Shown: one piece after another, positions 48,189 to 56,579 of the stretch
Position numbering within the stretch: position 1 is the first letter of the stretch
Layout of the letters: every line of letters begins with the position of its first letter
Assembly: GCF_042140125.1 (NCBI RefSeq)
Contig: NZ_CP159473.1
Length of the DNA stretch: 64,000 nucleotides
Direction: 5' to 3' (one strand)
From: Rhodophyticola sp017644125
Lineage (GTDB): Bacteria > Pseudomonadota > Alphaproteobacteria > Rhodobacterales > Rhodobacteraceae
Notes under the pieces: generated by a model
What the model was told of the DNA's origin: nothing
The model's input: only the letters and a program-made list of their open reading frames with translations
The model's database searches: none
Position numbers and translations under genes: made by a program

Positions 48189-49817
48189 CTAGACCGGCGC
48201 GGGCCGCTGACCGGGCTGGATCAGGTCGGCGGCCTTTTCGGCGATCATCATGGTGGGCGCGTTCGTGTTGCCGCCGATCAGCTTTGGCATGATCGAGGCA
48301 TCGACGACGCGCAAGCCCGCCACGCCGTTCACCCGCAGGGCGGTGTCGACCACCGCATCGGCGTCGGAGCCCATCCTGCAGGTGCCGACGGGGTGATAGA
48401 TCGTGTCGGCCCGGTTGCGGATATCCTCCTCAAGGGCGCGGTCGCTGCCATCATGGGGGTAGAGACGTTCGCCGCGCCATGGCGTCAGCGCATCGGCCTG
48501 CATGATCCGCTCCATGATCCGCGCCCCCTGTTTCAGTGTCTCCAGATCCCGCGGGTCGCTCAGATAGGCGGGGTCGATCCGCGGCGGGGCGGACGGGTTC
48601 GTGCCGTGCAGCCCCACATGACCGGCGGAATGCGGGCGCAGGACGCAGACATGGCAGGAGTAACCATCGCCGAAATGCAGCCTGCGCATGTGATCGTCGA
48701 CGATACCGATCACGAAGTGGATCTGCAGATCCGGCCGGTCGAGACCGGGGGCGCTGCGCAGAAAGGCGCCGCCTTCGGCCATGGGCGAGGCGAAAAGCCC
48801 CTGCCCGGTCTTGCGCCAGCGCAGCCCGGCGCGGCCCAGCCGGCCCAACCCGCGCGGGCTCAGCCCGACCACGTCCCTCCGGCGGGATTTGTAGGACAGC
48901 ACGTAGTCCAGATGATCCTGCAGGTTCCGCCCCACCTGCGGCAGATCGCGGATCACCGGGATGCCATGGGCGCCCAGTTCCTCCGCGGGGCCGATCCCCG
49001 AAAGCATCAGCAATTGCGGCGAGCCGAAGGCGCCGGCGCTGAGGATCACCTCCCGCCGGGCGCGCAGCACACGGGCCCGCCCGCGATGGCGTATGCGCAC
49101 GGCTGTCGCGCGGCCTTCTTCTATAACGATCTTTTCGCTCAGCGCACGGGTCAGCACCGTCAGATTGCCGCGCCCCATGGCAGGAAAGAGATAGGCCGCC
49201 GCGGCGGAACACCGCTCCCCCCGCTGCGGGCCGTCCTGAAACTGGGTGACGTGATACAGGCCCGCGCCCTCCTGTACCGGGCCGTTGAAATCCGCCGTCT
49301 GGCGGATCTGCAGGCTTTCGCAGGCCTCGACGAACGCGCGGGTGATCCTGCGCGGCGCGCTTTGCGGGCCGACCTGCAAGGGCCCGTCACCGCCGTGAAG
49401 GGCATCGCCGCCGCCCGCGAACCGCTCGGACCGGCGGAAATAGGGCAGAACGCCGGACCAGTCCCAGCCGTCACACCCCATATCGGCCCAGTCGTCGTAA
49501 TCGCCGCTATGGCCCCGCACATAGAGCATCGCATTGATCGCCGAAGACCCGCCGAGCGCCTTGCCGCGCGGCTGGAACCCGCGCCGCCCGTTGAGCCCGG
49601 GCTGCGGCTCCGTATGGAAGGCCCAGTTGTTGATTTTCGGACGGCCCGAGACCATCGCGGCCACCAGAGCGGGGGCGCGGATGAAGATATCCCGTCCGCC
49701 GCCGCCCGCTTCGATCAGGCACACGGTCGCGTTCGGATCTTCCGAAAGCCGCGCGGCAAGCACGCATCCGGCAGACCCGCCGCCGACGATGACGTAATCG
49801 AACTCCATGACCGTCAT
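48189..49817 (-). CDS. GMC-family FAD oxidoreductase (choline dehydrogenase-like)
   Basis: 542 residues. The dinucleotide loop is VIVGGGSAGCVLAARLSED, the FAD region KALGGSSAINAMLYVRGH, and the C-terminal catalytic part IYHPVGTCRMG with the histidine of SADADAV...KLIGGNTNAPTMMIAEKAAD. It is most like bacterial choline/alcohol dehydrogenases; without betaine-aldehyde dehydrogenase next to it, choline as the substrate is not shown. The ATG at 49817 or 49808 could be the start. Confidence 0.9.
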   Translation of the reverse strand: MTVMEFDYVIVGGGSAGCVLAARLSEDPNATVCLIEAGGGGRDIFIRAPALVAAMVSGRPKINNWAFHTEPQPGLNGRRGFQPRGKALGGSSAINAMLYVRGHSGDYDDWADMGCDGWDWSGVLPYFRRSERFAGGGDALHGGDGPLQVGPQSAPRRITRAFVEACESLQIRQTADFNGPVQEGAGLYHVTQFQDGPQRGERCSAAAAYLFPAMGRGNLTVLTRALSEKIVIEEGRATAVRIRHRGRARVLRARREVILSAGAFGSPQLLMLSGIGPAEELGAHGIPVIRDLPQVGRNLQDHLDYVLSYKSRRRDVVGLSPRGLGRLGRAGLRWRKTGQGLFASPMAEGGAFLRSAPGLDRPDLQIHFVIGIVDDHMRRLHFGDGYSCHVCVLRPHSAGHVGLHGTNPSAPPRIDPAYLSDPRDLETLKQGARIMERIMQADALTPWRGERLYPHDGSDRALEEDIRNRADTIYHPVGTCRMGSDADAVVDTALRVNGVAGLRVVDASIMPKLIGGNTNAPTMMIAEKAADLIQPGQRPAPV

Positions 49818-49856
49818 GCTACGCCTGTGCGGACGCAGGCAAAGCAGAACCCCACG

Positions 49857-50306
49857 TCAGGACGGCAACTCACCGGTCAGGACATAGCGCAGGATCTCGA
49901 CCACCTGGCGGGGTTCCTCGGCCACGGCCAGCGCGGCGGCATGTACTTCCTTCAGCGGATGCTGGTGTTCGGGCCGGCTGAGCACGATCAGGGATTTGCC
50001 GAGCGCCGCCGCCATGCCCGCATCGAAGGCCGCGTTCCATTGCTTGTACTGCTCGCCAAAACGCACAACGACCACATCGGCCTGCTCGATCCCCATGCGG
50101 GTGCGGATGGCGTTGACCTTGGCCCCCTTGTGGTCATGCCAGAACTTGTCTGACTCGGCGCCAAGAATGGCGACACCGCAATCATCGCTGGCCGCGTGAT
50201 CGGTGACCGGGCCGCCGAAGGTCACGTCCAGATCCTTGGCGCCTTCGACGATCTGTTCGCGCCAGTCGGTATGAATCTCGCCCGACAAATAGACTTTCAA
50301 CGACAT
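49857..50306 (-). CDS. YtoQ family protein
   Basis: 149 residues. Begins VYLSGEIHTDWREQI and contains GVAILGAESD...HDHKGAKVNAIRTRMGIEQADVVVVRFGEQYKQWNAAFDAG, which match YtoQ, a small family with a nucleoside 2-deoxyribosyltransferase-like fold. The specific reaction is unknown. It follows pheT after 58 bases on the same strand. Confidence 0.88.
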   Translation of the reverse strand: MSLKVYLSGEIHTDWREQIVEGAKDLDVTFGGPVTDHAASDDCGVAILGAESDKFWHDHKGAKVNAIRTRMGIEQADVVVVRFGEQYKQWNAAFDAGMAAALGKSLIVLSRPEHQHPLKEVHAAALAVAEEPRQVVEILRYVLTGELPS

Positions 50307-50364
50307 GTGTCCGCCTTTCCTTGCTTACATGATGGTGCGGGGCCCCTCCCTCAGGCGCGCGGTT

Positions 50365-52773
50365 TCAGCCCCGCAGAACGCCGCCCGTGGCCTTGCCGAC
50401 CTTCTCCAAGATTCTGGCCGCCACGGCCTCGATCTCCTCCTCGGTCAGCGTCTTGTCCCGGGGTTGGAGCCGCACGCTCAACGCGATGGATTTCCGGCCC
50501 TCGCCAAGCGCGCCGCCGATGAACTCGTCAAAGACGCGGACATCCTCTATCAACGCCTTGTCCGCACCGGCGGCGGCGTTGACGAGGCTGAGCGCCTCCA
50601 CCCCGGCATCGACCACGAAGGCGAAATCACGTTCGACCGCCTGCAGATCGCTGATCTGCAAGGCCCCCCGGCTGGCCCCGGTCGACCGCGCCACAGGCAC
50701 TTCCGCCGGCCAGATCGTGAAGGCCATGGCCGGGCCCCTGACATCCATCGCGGCCAGAATCCGGGGATGCAGCTCCCCGAAGACGCCCAGCACCTTCTTG
50801 GGGCCAAGGCAGATCATCCCGTGGCGGCCCGGATGCCACCAGTCCGGCGCGCCGCGCAGGATCTGCACCTTGGCGGGCGCGCCGATGGCCGACAGGACGG
50901 CCTCCGCATCCGCCTTCACATCGAAGACATCGACCGCGCGGCGCGCACCATGGGGGTCGCGCGGCCCGGTCTGGCCGATCAGGAGCCCCGTCGCCAGCAG
51001 ATGCTGCTCGCCCGGTTCTCCGCCGTGGAAGACCGCCCCAAGCTCGAACAGGGCCAGATCCATCATGCCGCGCGCCTGATTGCGGGCGGCGGCCTGCAAC
51101 AGGCCCGGCAGCAGGGCGGGGCGCATGTGGCTCATCTCGCTGGAGATCGGATTGTCCAGCATCGTCGCATCGTCCCCGCCGCCGAACAGGTCTGCGCTGG
51201 CCCGGTCGATGAAGCTGTAGGTGACGCATTCGTTGTAGCCGAGCGCGGCCATGGTCCGCCGGGCGGTGCGCTCGCGGCGCTGGAGGGGCGTGAGCACAGG
51301 CGCAGGGACGCCCGGTTTCGGGCGGCGCAGGGGCTTCGGCTCCAGCCGCGTGAGCGACGCCATCCGCGCCACTTCTTCCACCAGATCGGCCTCGCCCTGA
51401 ATGTCGCGCCGCCAGCTTGGCACCCAGACCTCCAGCACGTCGCCCGCCCCGGTTGCGGAGAAGCCGAGCGCCGTCAGATAGCGGATCTGATCGTCCTTCG
51501 GGATCTCCATGCCCACAAGGCTGACCACCCGCGCGGTATCCAGCATATAACTCCGGGCCGTCTGCAAGGGCGCGCCCGCCTCCACCACATGAGACGGCGT
51601 GCCGCCGCAGAGATCGAGCACCATGCGCGTCGCCGCCTCAAGCCCGGGCAGGGTGAACTCCGGGTCCACGCCGCGTTCGAACCGGTAACGCGCGTCGGAG
51701 TTGATCTTGAGCGCCCGGCCCGTTTCGGCAATCTCGATCACGTCCCAATAGGCGCTTTCGATGAACACATTGACCGTCTCGCCGGTGCAGCCGGTCGCGG
51801 CCCCGCCCATCACGCCCGCGATGCTTTCGGGGCCGGTGTCATCGGCGATGACCATCTGGCCCGGCTGGAACGTGTAACTCTTGTCGTCGAGCGCCATGAT
51901 CGTCTCGCCGCCCCGGGCGCGATGCACCCGAAGGTTGCCCGCGACCTTGTCCGCGTCGAACACATGGAGCGGGCGGTTCTGGTCGTAGGTGAAGAAATTG
52001 GTGATATCGACCAGCGCCGAGATCGGCCTGAGTCCGATCGCGCGCAGCCGGTCCTGCAACCATTGCGGCGACGGGCCGTTGGTGACGCCCCGGATCACGC
52101 GGCCCGCGAAATGCGGGCAGCCGGGGCGCGTGTCGTCGTCGATGGCGACCTTGATCGGGCTGTCGAACGCGCCCGGAACCGGCGCGATCTCGTGCGGCTT
52201 CAGCGTGCCCAGACCCCGCGCCGCCAGATCGCGGGCGATGCCGCGCACGCCCAGCGCATCCTGCCGGTTGGGCGTGATCGCGATTTCGATCACCGGGTCG
52301 ACCTTGGCGGGGTCATGCACCGCCAGCCAGTCGACGAAGCGCTGCCCCACCTCGCCCGAGGGCAGTTCGATGATGCCGTCATGCTCCTCGGACAGCTCCA
52401 TCTCGCGTTCCGAGGCCATCATGCCGTGGCTTTCGATCCCGCGGATCTTGCCGATGCCGATCGTGGTGTCGATGCCCGGCACGTAGACGCCCGGCTTGGC
52501 AACGACCACGGTGATTCCCTCGCGCGCATTGGGCGCGCCGCAGATGATCTGTTTCACGCCCTCGTCCGTCTCCACCTGACACACGCGCAGCCGGTCGGCA
52601 TCGGGATGCTGCTCGGCCCTGATGACCTTGCCGATGGTGAAATCCCCGAGCCGGCCGGCGCGGTCTTCCACGCCTTCCACTTCAAGGCCCAGATCGGTCA
52701 GGGTCTCGGTGATCTCGTCCAGATCCGCCTCGATTTCGAGGTGATCCTTCAGCCAGGACAGGGTGAATTTCAT
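50365..52773 (-). CDS. pheT: Phenylalanyl-tRNA synthetase beta subunit
   Basis: 802 residues. N-terminal tRNA-binding (EMAP/OB) segment at about 40-150, B3/B4 editing region with SVVGMEIPKDD, B5, core catalytic-like domain and C-terminal ferredoxin-type anticodon domain ending TGGVLRG. It joins PheS as (alpha-beta)2 to charge tRNA-Phe. It begins MKFTLSWLKDHLE, canonical. It is separated from pheS by about 1.7 kb carrying three other genes instead of being directly downstream. Confidence 0.97.
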   Translation of the reverse strand: MKFTLSWLKDHLEIEADLDEITETLTDLGLEVEGVEDRAGRLGDFTIGKVIRAEQHPDADRLRVCQVETDEGVKQIICGAPNAREGITVVVAKPGVYVPGIDTTIGIGKIRGIESHGMMASEREMELSEEHDGIIELPSGEVGQRFVDWLAVHDPAKVDPVIEIAITPNRQDALGVRGIARDLAARGLGTLKPHEIAPVPGAFDSPIKVAIDDDTRPGCPHFAGRVIRGVTNGPSPQWLQDRLRAIGLRPISALVDITNFFTYDQNRPLHVFDADKVAGNLRVHRARGGETIMALDDKSYTFQPGQMVIADDTGPESIAGVMGGAATGCTGETVNVFIESAYWDVIEIAETGRALKINSDARYRFERGVDPEFTLPGLEAATRMVLDLCGGTPSHVVEAGAPLQTARSYMLDTARVVSLVGMEIPKDDQIRYLTALGFSATGAGDVLEVWVPSWRRDIQGEADLVEEVARMASLTRLEPKPLRRPKPGVPAPVLTPLQRRERTARRTMAALGYNECVTYSFIDRASADLFGGGDDATMLDNPISSEMSHMRPALLPGLLQAAARNQARGMMDLALFELGAVFHGGEPGEQHLLATGLLIGQTGPRDPHGARRAVDVFDVKADAEAVLSAIGAPAKVQILRGAPDWWHPGRHGMICLGPKKVLGVFGELHPRILAAMDVRGPAMAFTIWPAEVPVARSTGASRGALQISDLQAVERDFAFVVDAGVEALSLVNAAAGADKALIEDVRVFDEFIGGALGEGRKSIALSVRLQPRDKTLTEEEIEAVAARILEKVGKATGGVLRG

Positions 52774-52894
52774 CGGTCCGCTCTCATGTCAAAACTCGGG
52801 CCGAGCGATAGCGCATGCGCGACGGGATGAAAACCCAGCGCGCGCGCCCGTTTGCCCCGGCCCGCGACGCCCGGCCCGCCCGCGGCGCGCCGCG

Positions 52895-53119
52895 TTACCG
52901 TTCCTCGCCGCGCTCACGCTCCGCATTGCGCCTTTCGACCGCGTGCAGCCAGCGCGCGACAAGGAAAACCGGGCCCAGGACCACCGCCCAGGCAATGGCA
53001 TTGATGACCGTGAACCGAAACGCCACATCTCGCGGCATGTCCGAGCGCCACATGGCCACATGCGCGGCAATCACGACAACGGCGATGACGAGCAGAGCGA
53101 CGCGGGCACGGGTGGACAT
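52895..53119 (-). CDS. Small membrane protein in the pheS-pheT gap
   Basis: 74 residues with two hydrophobic segments (about 5-24 and 37-58) and a basic/acidic tail RNAERERGEER. ATG 53119 follows CGGAGGCCGCCACC, a strong site. Function unknown. It lies 30 bases after the 168-residue membrane protein on the same strand and 121 bases before pheT. Confidence 0.65.
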   Translation of the reverse strand: MSTRARVALLVIAVVVIAAHVAMWRSDMPRDVAFRFTVINAIAWAVVLGPVFLVARWLHAVERRNAERERGEER

Positions 53120-53149
53120 GGGTGGCGGCCTCCGAAATGGCGGCGCGCC

Positions 53150-53656
53150 CTACATCATGGTGTCGATACCCACGATCATCGACATGGCGAAGAACAACAC
53201 ACATGTCACGACCGTGAGCACGATCACCCGATTGAAATAGCGCACCTGTTTGATCGCTTCGATCTGGAGGTAGAACGCATCGGCCACCCGGTCCAGTTCG
53301 AACACATGACGAAGCCGCGGCGAGGGCTCGTAGATCAGACACCGCAGCAGGAACAGGATGGAAACCGAAATGCTGACGATCTGCGCGAACATCAGAAGCA
53401 GCGTCAGCCAGGTCTGATCGAGCGAGAAGATGAAGGCCGATGTGGCGAGGATAATCGCAAGTACGGCCAGCAGCGCGGAGGATTTCGCGTCGATCTCCGC
53501 CATGATCTGACGGGCTTCGTCCTGATCCATGTTGGCCACGCCCACATCGGCCTCGATTTCCAGGCAGACCGGCTGCAGCACCAGATGGGCGGCGTCGGGC
53601 ATCAGGGCCCGGTCCATGATCTGAACCATGTGCTGGAGGGAGAGGGCGGATTTCAT
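53150..53656 (-). CDS. Membrane protein with Pycsar-effector-like architecture (uncertain)
   Basis: 168 residues. A cytoplasmic N-terminus of about 50 residues leads to EIDAKSSALLAVLAIILATSAF, then two helices (about 62-82 and 90-108), a cytoplasmic linker PSPRLRHVFELDRVADAFYLQIEAIKQ, and a last helix near 142-162. The D-x-K-S/A-S sequence just before the helical pair and the R/K-rich end before the last helix resemble DUF5706/PycTM membrane effectors and SLATT proteins. The resemblance is by eye and weak; no cyclase is adjacent. ATG 53656 follows AAAGGATCGCCGCGC. Otherwise an unknown membrane protein. Confidence 0.6.
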   Translation of the reverse strand: MKSALSLQHMVQIMDRALMPDAAHLVLQPVCLEIEADVGVANMDQDEARQIMAEIDAKSSALLAVLAIILATSAFIFSLDQTWLTLLLMFAQIVSISVSILFLLRCLIYEPSPRLRHVFELDRVADAFYLQIEAIKQVRYFNRVIVLTVVTCVLFFAMSMIVGIDTMM

Positions 53657-53957
53657 GCGCGGCGATCCTTTGGGCGGGCGTGGACCGTTACCTGTGTGTG
53701 ATCGCGAGGAGGTCAAGATGCAGGAGGTGCGGAGCCAATCTACGGAACCTTCGCCCGGCCCGCCGAAAGCGCACCGCAAGCCGGGCTCACGCCTGCCCGT
53801 GGGATGGCGCTGCAAGGGTCGTTCGAAAGCACTTTATGGTGGCCCGGTCAGGGCGCAGAACGGGCGCAGCGCGAGAGGGGCCAAAGCGCCAACCCGCCGG
53901 GACGGGCAGGCGCTCGCCCGGCGCCTTCGGCTTGATTCCGAGCGGAATGGGGTGTCT
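53657..53957. other. 301-base gap in the pheS-pheT region
   Basis: No gene is supported here. A plus-strand open frame crosses it, but it has no ribosome site and a disordered Arg/Gly/Pro composition. The GC-rich left part gives way after about 53950 to AT-richer DNA of the following singleton. No tRNA-like fold or repeat was found. Confidence 0.5.
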
Positions 53958-54413
53958 TCACTCGCCCGAGTTTGGCGGTACGCTCGGCTTGTACTCGCGT
54001 TTGCGTCTATCCGGTGCAAATGCCGACCAAGCGAGTGCATCATGCCGCATAGCCCAGATCATTCGATTATAACTCGTCATCACCTTGAAGAATTCTGGGT
54101 GCCCTGCCTGATCCACATTCAACAGCAGAGGCTGTGACTGAGCGAATTGAGCAAAGTATTCTCCAACGAATTTGATCACCTCCGGAGAGGCATATATACT
54201 CATCAACCCAATCTCACGCTGCACTTCCGCTTCGCTCAGGGTCGTCTCGAAGTGTGCTTCATTGGGCGCTGGGCATCTCTCCAAGAAAGAACGGTAGGTA
54301 TCGCGCTTGATGTCAAGAATACGCTCTGATTGCGCGAACATTCGGCCAAACAGAAACCCCAAGGCGCTTACAAGCAATCCTCCGACACTTATTAGTAAGG
54401 CTTCTAGTGTCAT
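53958..54413 (-). CDS. Membrane-anchored protein, AT-richer singleton
   Basis: 151 residues. One N-terminal membrane helix (residues 3-24, LLISVGGLLVSALGFLFGRMF) is followed by a cytoplasmic helical domain: ERILDIKRDTYRSFLERCP, then EVQREIGLMSIYASPEVIKFVGEYFAQFAQ, then SYNRMIWAMRHDAL. The anchor plus K-R-x-x-Y-x-x-F-L start occurs in many small membrane-bound unknowns. Its DNA (about 53960-54440) is visibly AT-richer than the flanking pheS and pheT, and it is a lone gene, so recent acquisition is plausible. Confidence 0.65.
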   Translation of the reverse strand: MTLEALLISVGGLLVSALGFLFGRMFAQSERILDIKRDTYRSFLERCPAPNEAHFETTLSEAEVQREIGLMSIYASPEVIKFVGEYFAQFAQSQPLLLNVDQAGHPEFFKVMTSYNRMIWAMRHDALAWSAFAPDRRKREYKPSVPPNSGE

Positions 54414-54441
54414 TCGGGTTTACCACTCGCCTACTGGATAT

Positions 54442-55515
54442 TTAGACCCCGCCATGCACCGCAGGCACCTCCAGCGCGCTGAACCCATAGTGCCGCAACC
54501 ACCTCAGATCGCTATCGAAAAACGCCCGCAGATCGGGAATGCCGTATTTCAGCATCGCGATCCGGTCGATGCCCATGCCGAAGGCAAAGCCCTGCCAGTC
54601 GTCCGGGTCCACGCCCGCCGAGCGGAGCACATCCGGGTGCACCATGCCGGAGCCCAGCACTTCCAGCCAGTCATCGCCTTCGCCCACCTTCACGGTGCCG
54701 CCTTCCCATGAACACTGGATATCCACCTCCGCCGAGGGTTCGGTGAAGGGGAAATGCGACGCGCGGAAGCGGGTTTTGACGGATGTGCCGAAATAGGCGG
54801 TGAAGAACTCCTCCAGCACCCATTTCAGGTTCGCCATGGAGATATCGCGGTCGATCGCCAGCCCCTCGACCTGATGGAACATCGGCGTGTGGGTCTGGTC
54901 GTAATCGGCGCGGTAGACGCGACCGGGGGCGATCACGCGGACGGGGGCGCCATGGGCCTCCATATGGCGGATCTGCACAGGGCTGGTATGGGTGCGCAGC
55001 ACATGCGGCGGGCGGTTATCGCCGGGCGCGCGGTGGGTGTAGAAGGTGTCCATCTCGGCCCGCGCGGGGTGGTGACCGGGAATGTTCAGCGCGTCGAAAT
55101 TGTACCAGTCGGTCTCGATCTGCGGGCCTTCGGCCACGGCGAAGCCCATATCGGCGAAGATCGCGGTGACCTCTTCCATCACCTGGCTGACCGGGTGGAT
55201 CGTGCCGACGCGCCGGTGCCGGCCCGGCAGGGTCACATCCAGCCATTCGCCGCGCAGCCGCTCCTCCAGCGCCGCATCGCCCAGGGCTGCCTTCTTGGCG
55301 GCCAATGCGGAATTCACCTCGTCCTTCAGGGTGTTAAGCGCCGGGCCCGCGACCTGCCGCTCTTCCGGTGTCATGCGGCCCAGTTCGCGCATCTTCAGGC
55401 TGATCTCGCCCTTCTTGCCAAGAGCGGCCACCCGAAGTTCTTCCAGCTCGGCCTCGTCGGCGGCCTCGGCGATGCGCTCCAGCCAGCCGCCGCGCAGATC
55501 GTTCAACCCGTCCAT
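54442..55515 (-). CDS. pheS: Phenylalanyl-tRNA synthetase alpha subunit
   Basis: 357 residues. Class II aminoacyl-tRNA synthetase with N-terminal coiled coil (about 1-90), motif 2 around TSPVQIRHMEAHGAPVRVIAPGRVYR and motif 3 GMGIDRIAMLKYGI. Binds Phe and ATP. ATG 55515 (MDGLNDLRGG) is the family start. It follows rplT after a strong terminator, so it has its own promoter, and is followed by the inserted genes rather than pheT. Confidence 0.97.
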   Translation of the reverse strand: MDGLNDLRGGWLERIAEAADEAELEELRVAALGKKGEISLKMRELGRMTPEERQVAGPALNTLKDEVNSALAAKKAALGDAALEERLRGEWLDVTLPGRHRRVGTIHPVSQVMEEVTAIFADMGFAVAEGPQIETDWYNFDALNIPGHHPARAEMDTFYTHRAPGDNRPPHVLRTHTSPVQIRHMEAHGAPVRVIAPGRVYRADYDQTHTPMFHQVEGLAIDRDISMANLKWVLEEFFTAYFGTSVKTRFRASHFPFTEPSAEVDIQCSWEGGTVKVGEGDDWLEVLGSGMVHPDVLRSAGVDPDDWQGFAFGMGIDRIAMLKYGIPDLRAFFDSDLRWLRHYGFSALEVPAVHGGV

Positions 55516-55591
55516 CTCAGGTCTCCATCTCAAGTCGGGTGTCAGCTATCACAGCACCCTCCGATTGCAAGCCGGGCCGGCGCCCGGAACC

Positions 55592-55627
55592 AAAAAGGCC
55601 CCGCAGCCGGATACCGGCGGCGGGGCC
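55592..55627 (-). terminator. Intrinsic terminator after rplT
   Basis: On the minus strand: outer arms GGCCCCGC/GCGGGGCC, inner arms GCCGG/CCGGC around a three-base loop, then TTTTT. It lies 27 bases after the rplT stop and cuts the ribosomal protein operon from pheS. Confidence 0.9.
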
Positions 55628-55653
55628 CAAAGCTCTGTCAAGGCAGGCGCGGG

Positions 55654-56013
55654 TTAAAGCGCGGCCTTGGCCTGGGCCACGATGGCCCCGAAAGCCTCTG
55701 GTTCATGCACGGCCAGATCGGCCAGAACCTTGCGGTCCACCTCGATCCCGGCGAGCGACAGGCCGTTGATGAAACGCGAATAGGTCAGCGCCTCGTCATG
55801 GGAGCGGACGGCCGCGTTGATCCGCTGGATCCACAGGGCACGGAACTGGCGCTTGCGGTTCTTGCGGTCGCGGGTTGCGTATTGGTTGGCCTTGTCGACG
55901 GCCTGGGTCGCGGTCTTGAAGTTCGTGGAGCGGCGGCCATAGTAGCCTTTCGCCTGGTCGACGATCTTCTTGTGGCGGCGATGGGTGACGGTTCCACCTT
56001 TGGTGCGGGACAT
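55654..56013 (-). CDS. rplT: 50S ribosomal protein L20
   Basis: 119 residues, typical L20. Very basic N-terminus RTKGGTVTHRRHKKIVDQAKGYYGRRS and RNRKRQFRALWIQRINAAVR. An early binder of 23S rRNA. It follows rpmI by 13 bases. Confidence 0.98.
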   Translation of the reverse strand: MSRTKGGTVTHRRHKKIVDQAKGYYGRRSTNFKTATQAVDKANQYATRDRKNRKRQFRALWIQRINAAVRSHDEALTYSRFINGLSLAGIEVDRKVLADLAVHEPEAFGAIVAQAKAAL

Positions 56014-56026
56014 ATCTCAGGCCTCC

Positions 56027-56227
56027 TTAGCGCGCGTAGGGCATGTAGGATTTGACGATCTTCTCGTCGGGCTTCGACAGCGTCGTCGTCCCCCGCGCTT
56101 CGCGGATGAACTTCGTCGACCGCTTGATCATCCCGTGCCGTTTGCCGGCCTGGCCAGCCTTGACGCGGCCCGAGGCCGTCATCTTGAAGCGCTTCTTGGC
56201 GCTCGATTTCGTCTTCATCTTGGGCAT
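56027..56227 (-). CDS. rpmI: 50S ribosomal protein L35
   Basis: 66 residues, canonical L35: PKMKTKSSAKKRFKMTASG. ATG 56227 follows TTAGGAGACGGAA. No infC is adjacent, which is usual in this group. Confidence 0.98.
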   Translation of the reverse strand: MPKMKTKSSAKKRFKMTASGRVKAGQAGKRHGMIKRSTKFIREARGTTTLSKPDEKIVKSYMPYAR

Positions 56228-56338
56228 TTCCGTCTCCTAACTCTGGGTCGGTTCAGGCGCGACTCGGCATGCCACTTGGGCCGGCCGCACCGATAGGAAA
56301 GCGCGATGTAGCGCCGATTGACGTGTCACGCAAGGGGG

Positions 56339-56569
56339 TCAGTTCAGGATCCGCGCCGCCACCGCGATGAAGGCATCCGGAATGTCCCGCCAGACAAGGC
56401 CGGCCTCCTGCGTGAAATGCACGAACGCGAAAAGACAAAGGCCGATCAGCAGGCTGATCAGGGCGGGCACCGAGAGGACCCGATCCGCCCAGGACGACAC
56501 CATCGAGGCGAGGGCAAGGCCCGTCACCAGCGTGGCGATGACCAGAAGGATGTCGGCCGGGACGGTCAT
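56339..56569 (-). CDS. Small two-to-three-helix membrane protein following pyk
   Basis: 76 residues with hydrophobic segments about 5-22 and 33-50, ending in a partly amphipathic helix. It starts 10 bases after the pyk stop, so it is probably in the same transcript. No family is recognised. Confidence 0.6.
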   Translation of the reverse strand: MTVPADILLVIATLVTGLALASMVSSWADRVLSVPALISLLIGLCLFAFVHFTQEAGLVWRDIPDAFIAVAARILN

Positions 56570-56579
56570 GGGACCATGA

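Noticed and set aside
50305..52830. An 841-codon open frame on the plus strand opposite pheT
   Set aside because: It is the antisense shadow of a highly biased GC3 gene: rich in His/Arg/Gly/Gln, no domain, no ribosome site. Similar long antisense frames lie opposite the GMC/YtoQ genes, recQ, the TIGR02302 gene, pyk and ETF-QO.
53628..54137. A 169-codon plus-strand frame across the pheS-pheT gap
   Set aside because: Its ends run antisense to two better supported membrane-protein genes, the composition is disordered, and no ribosome site precedes it.
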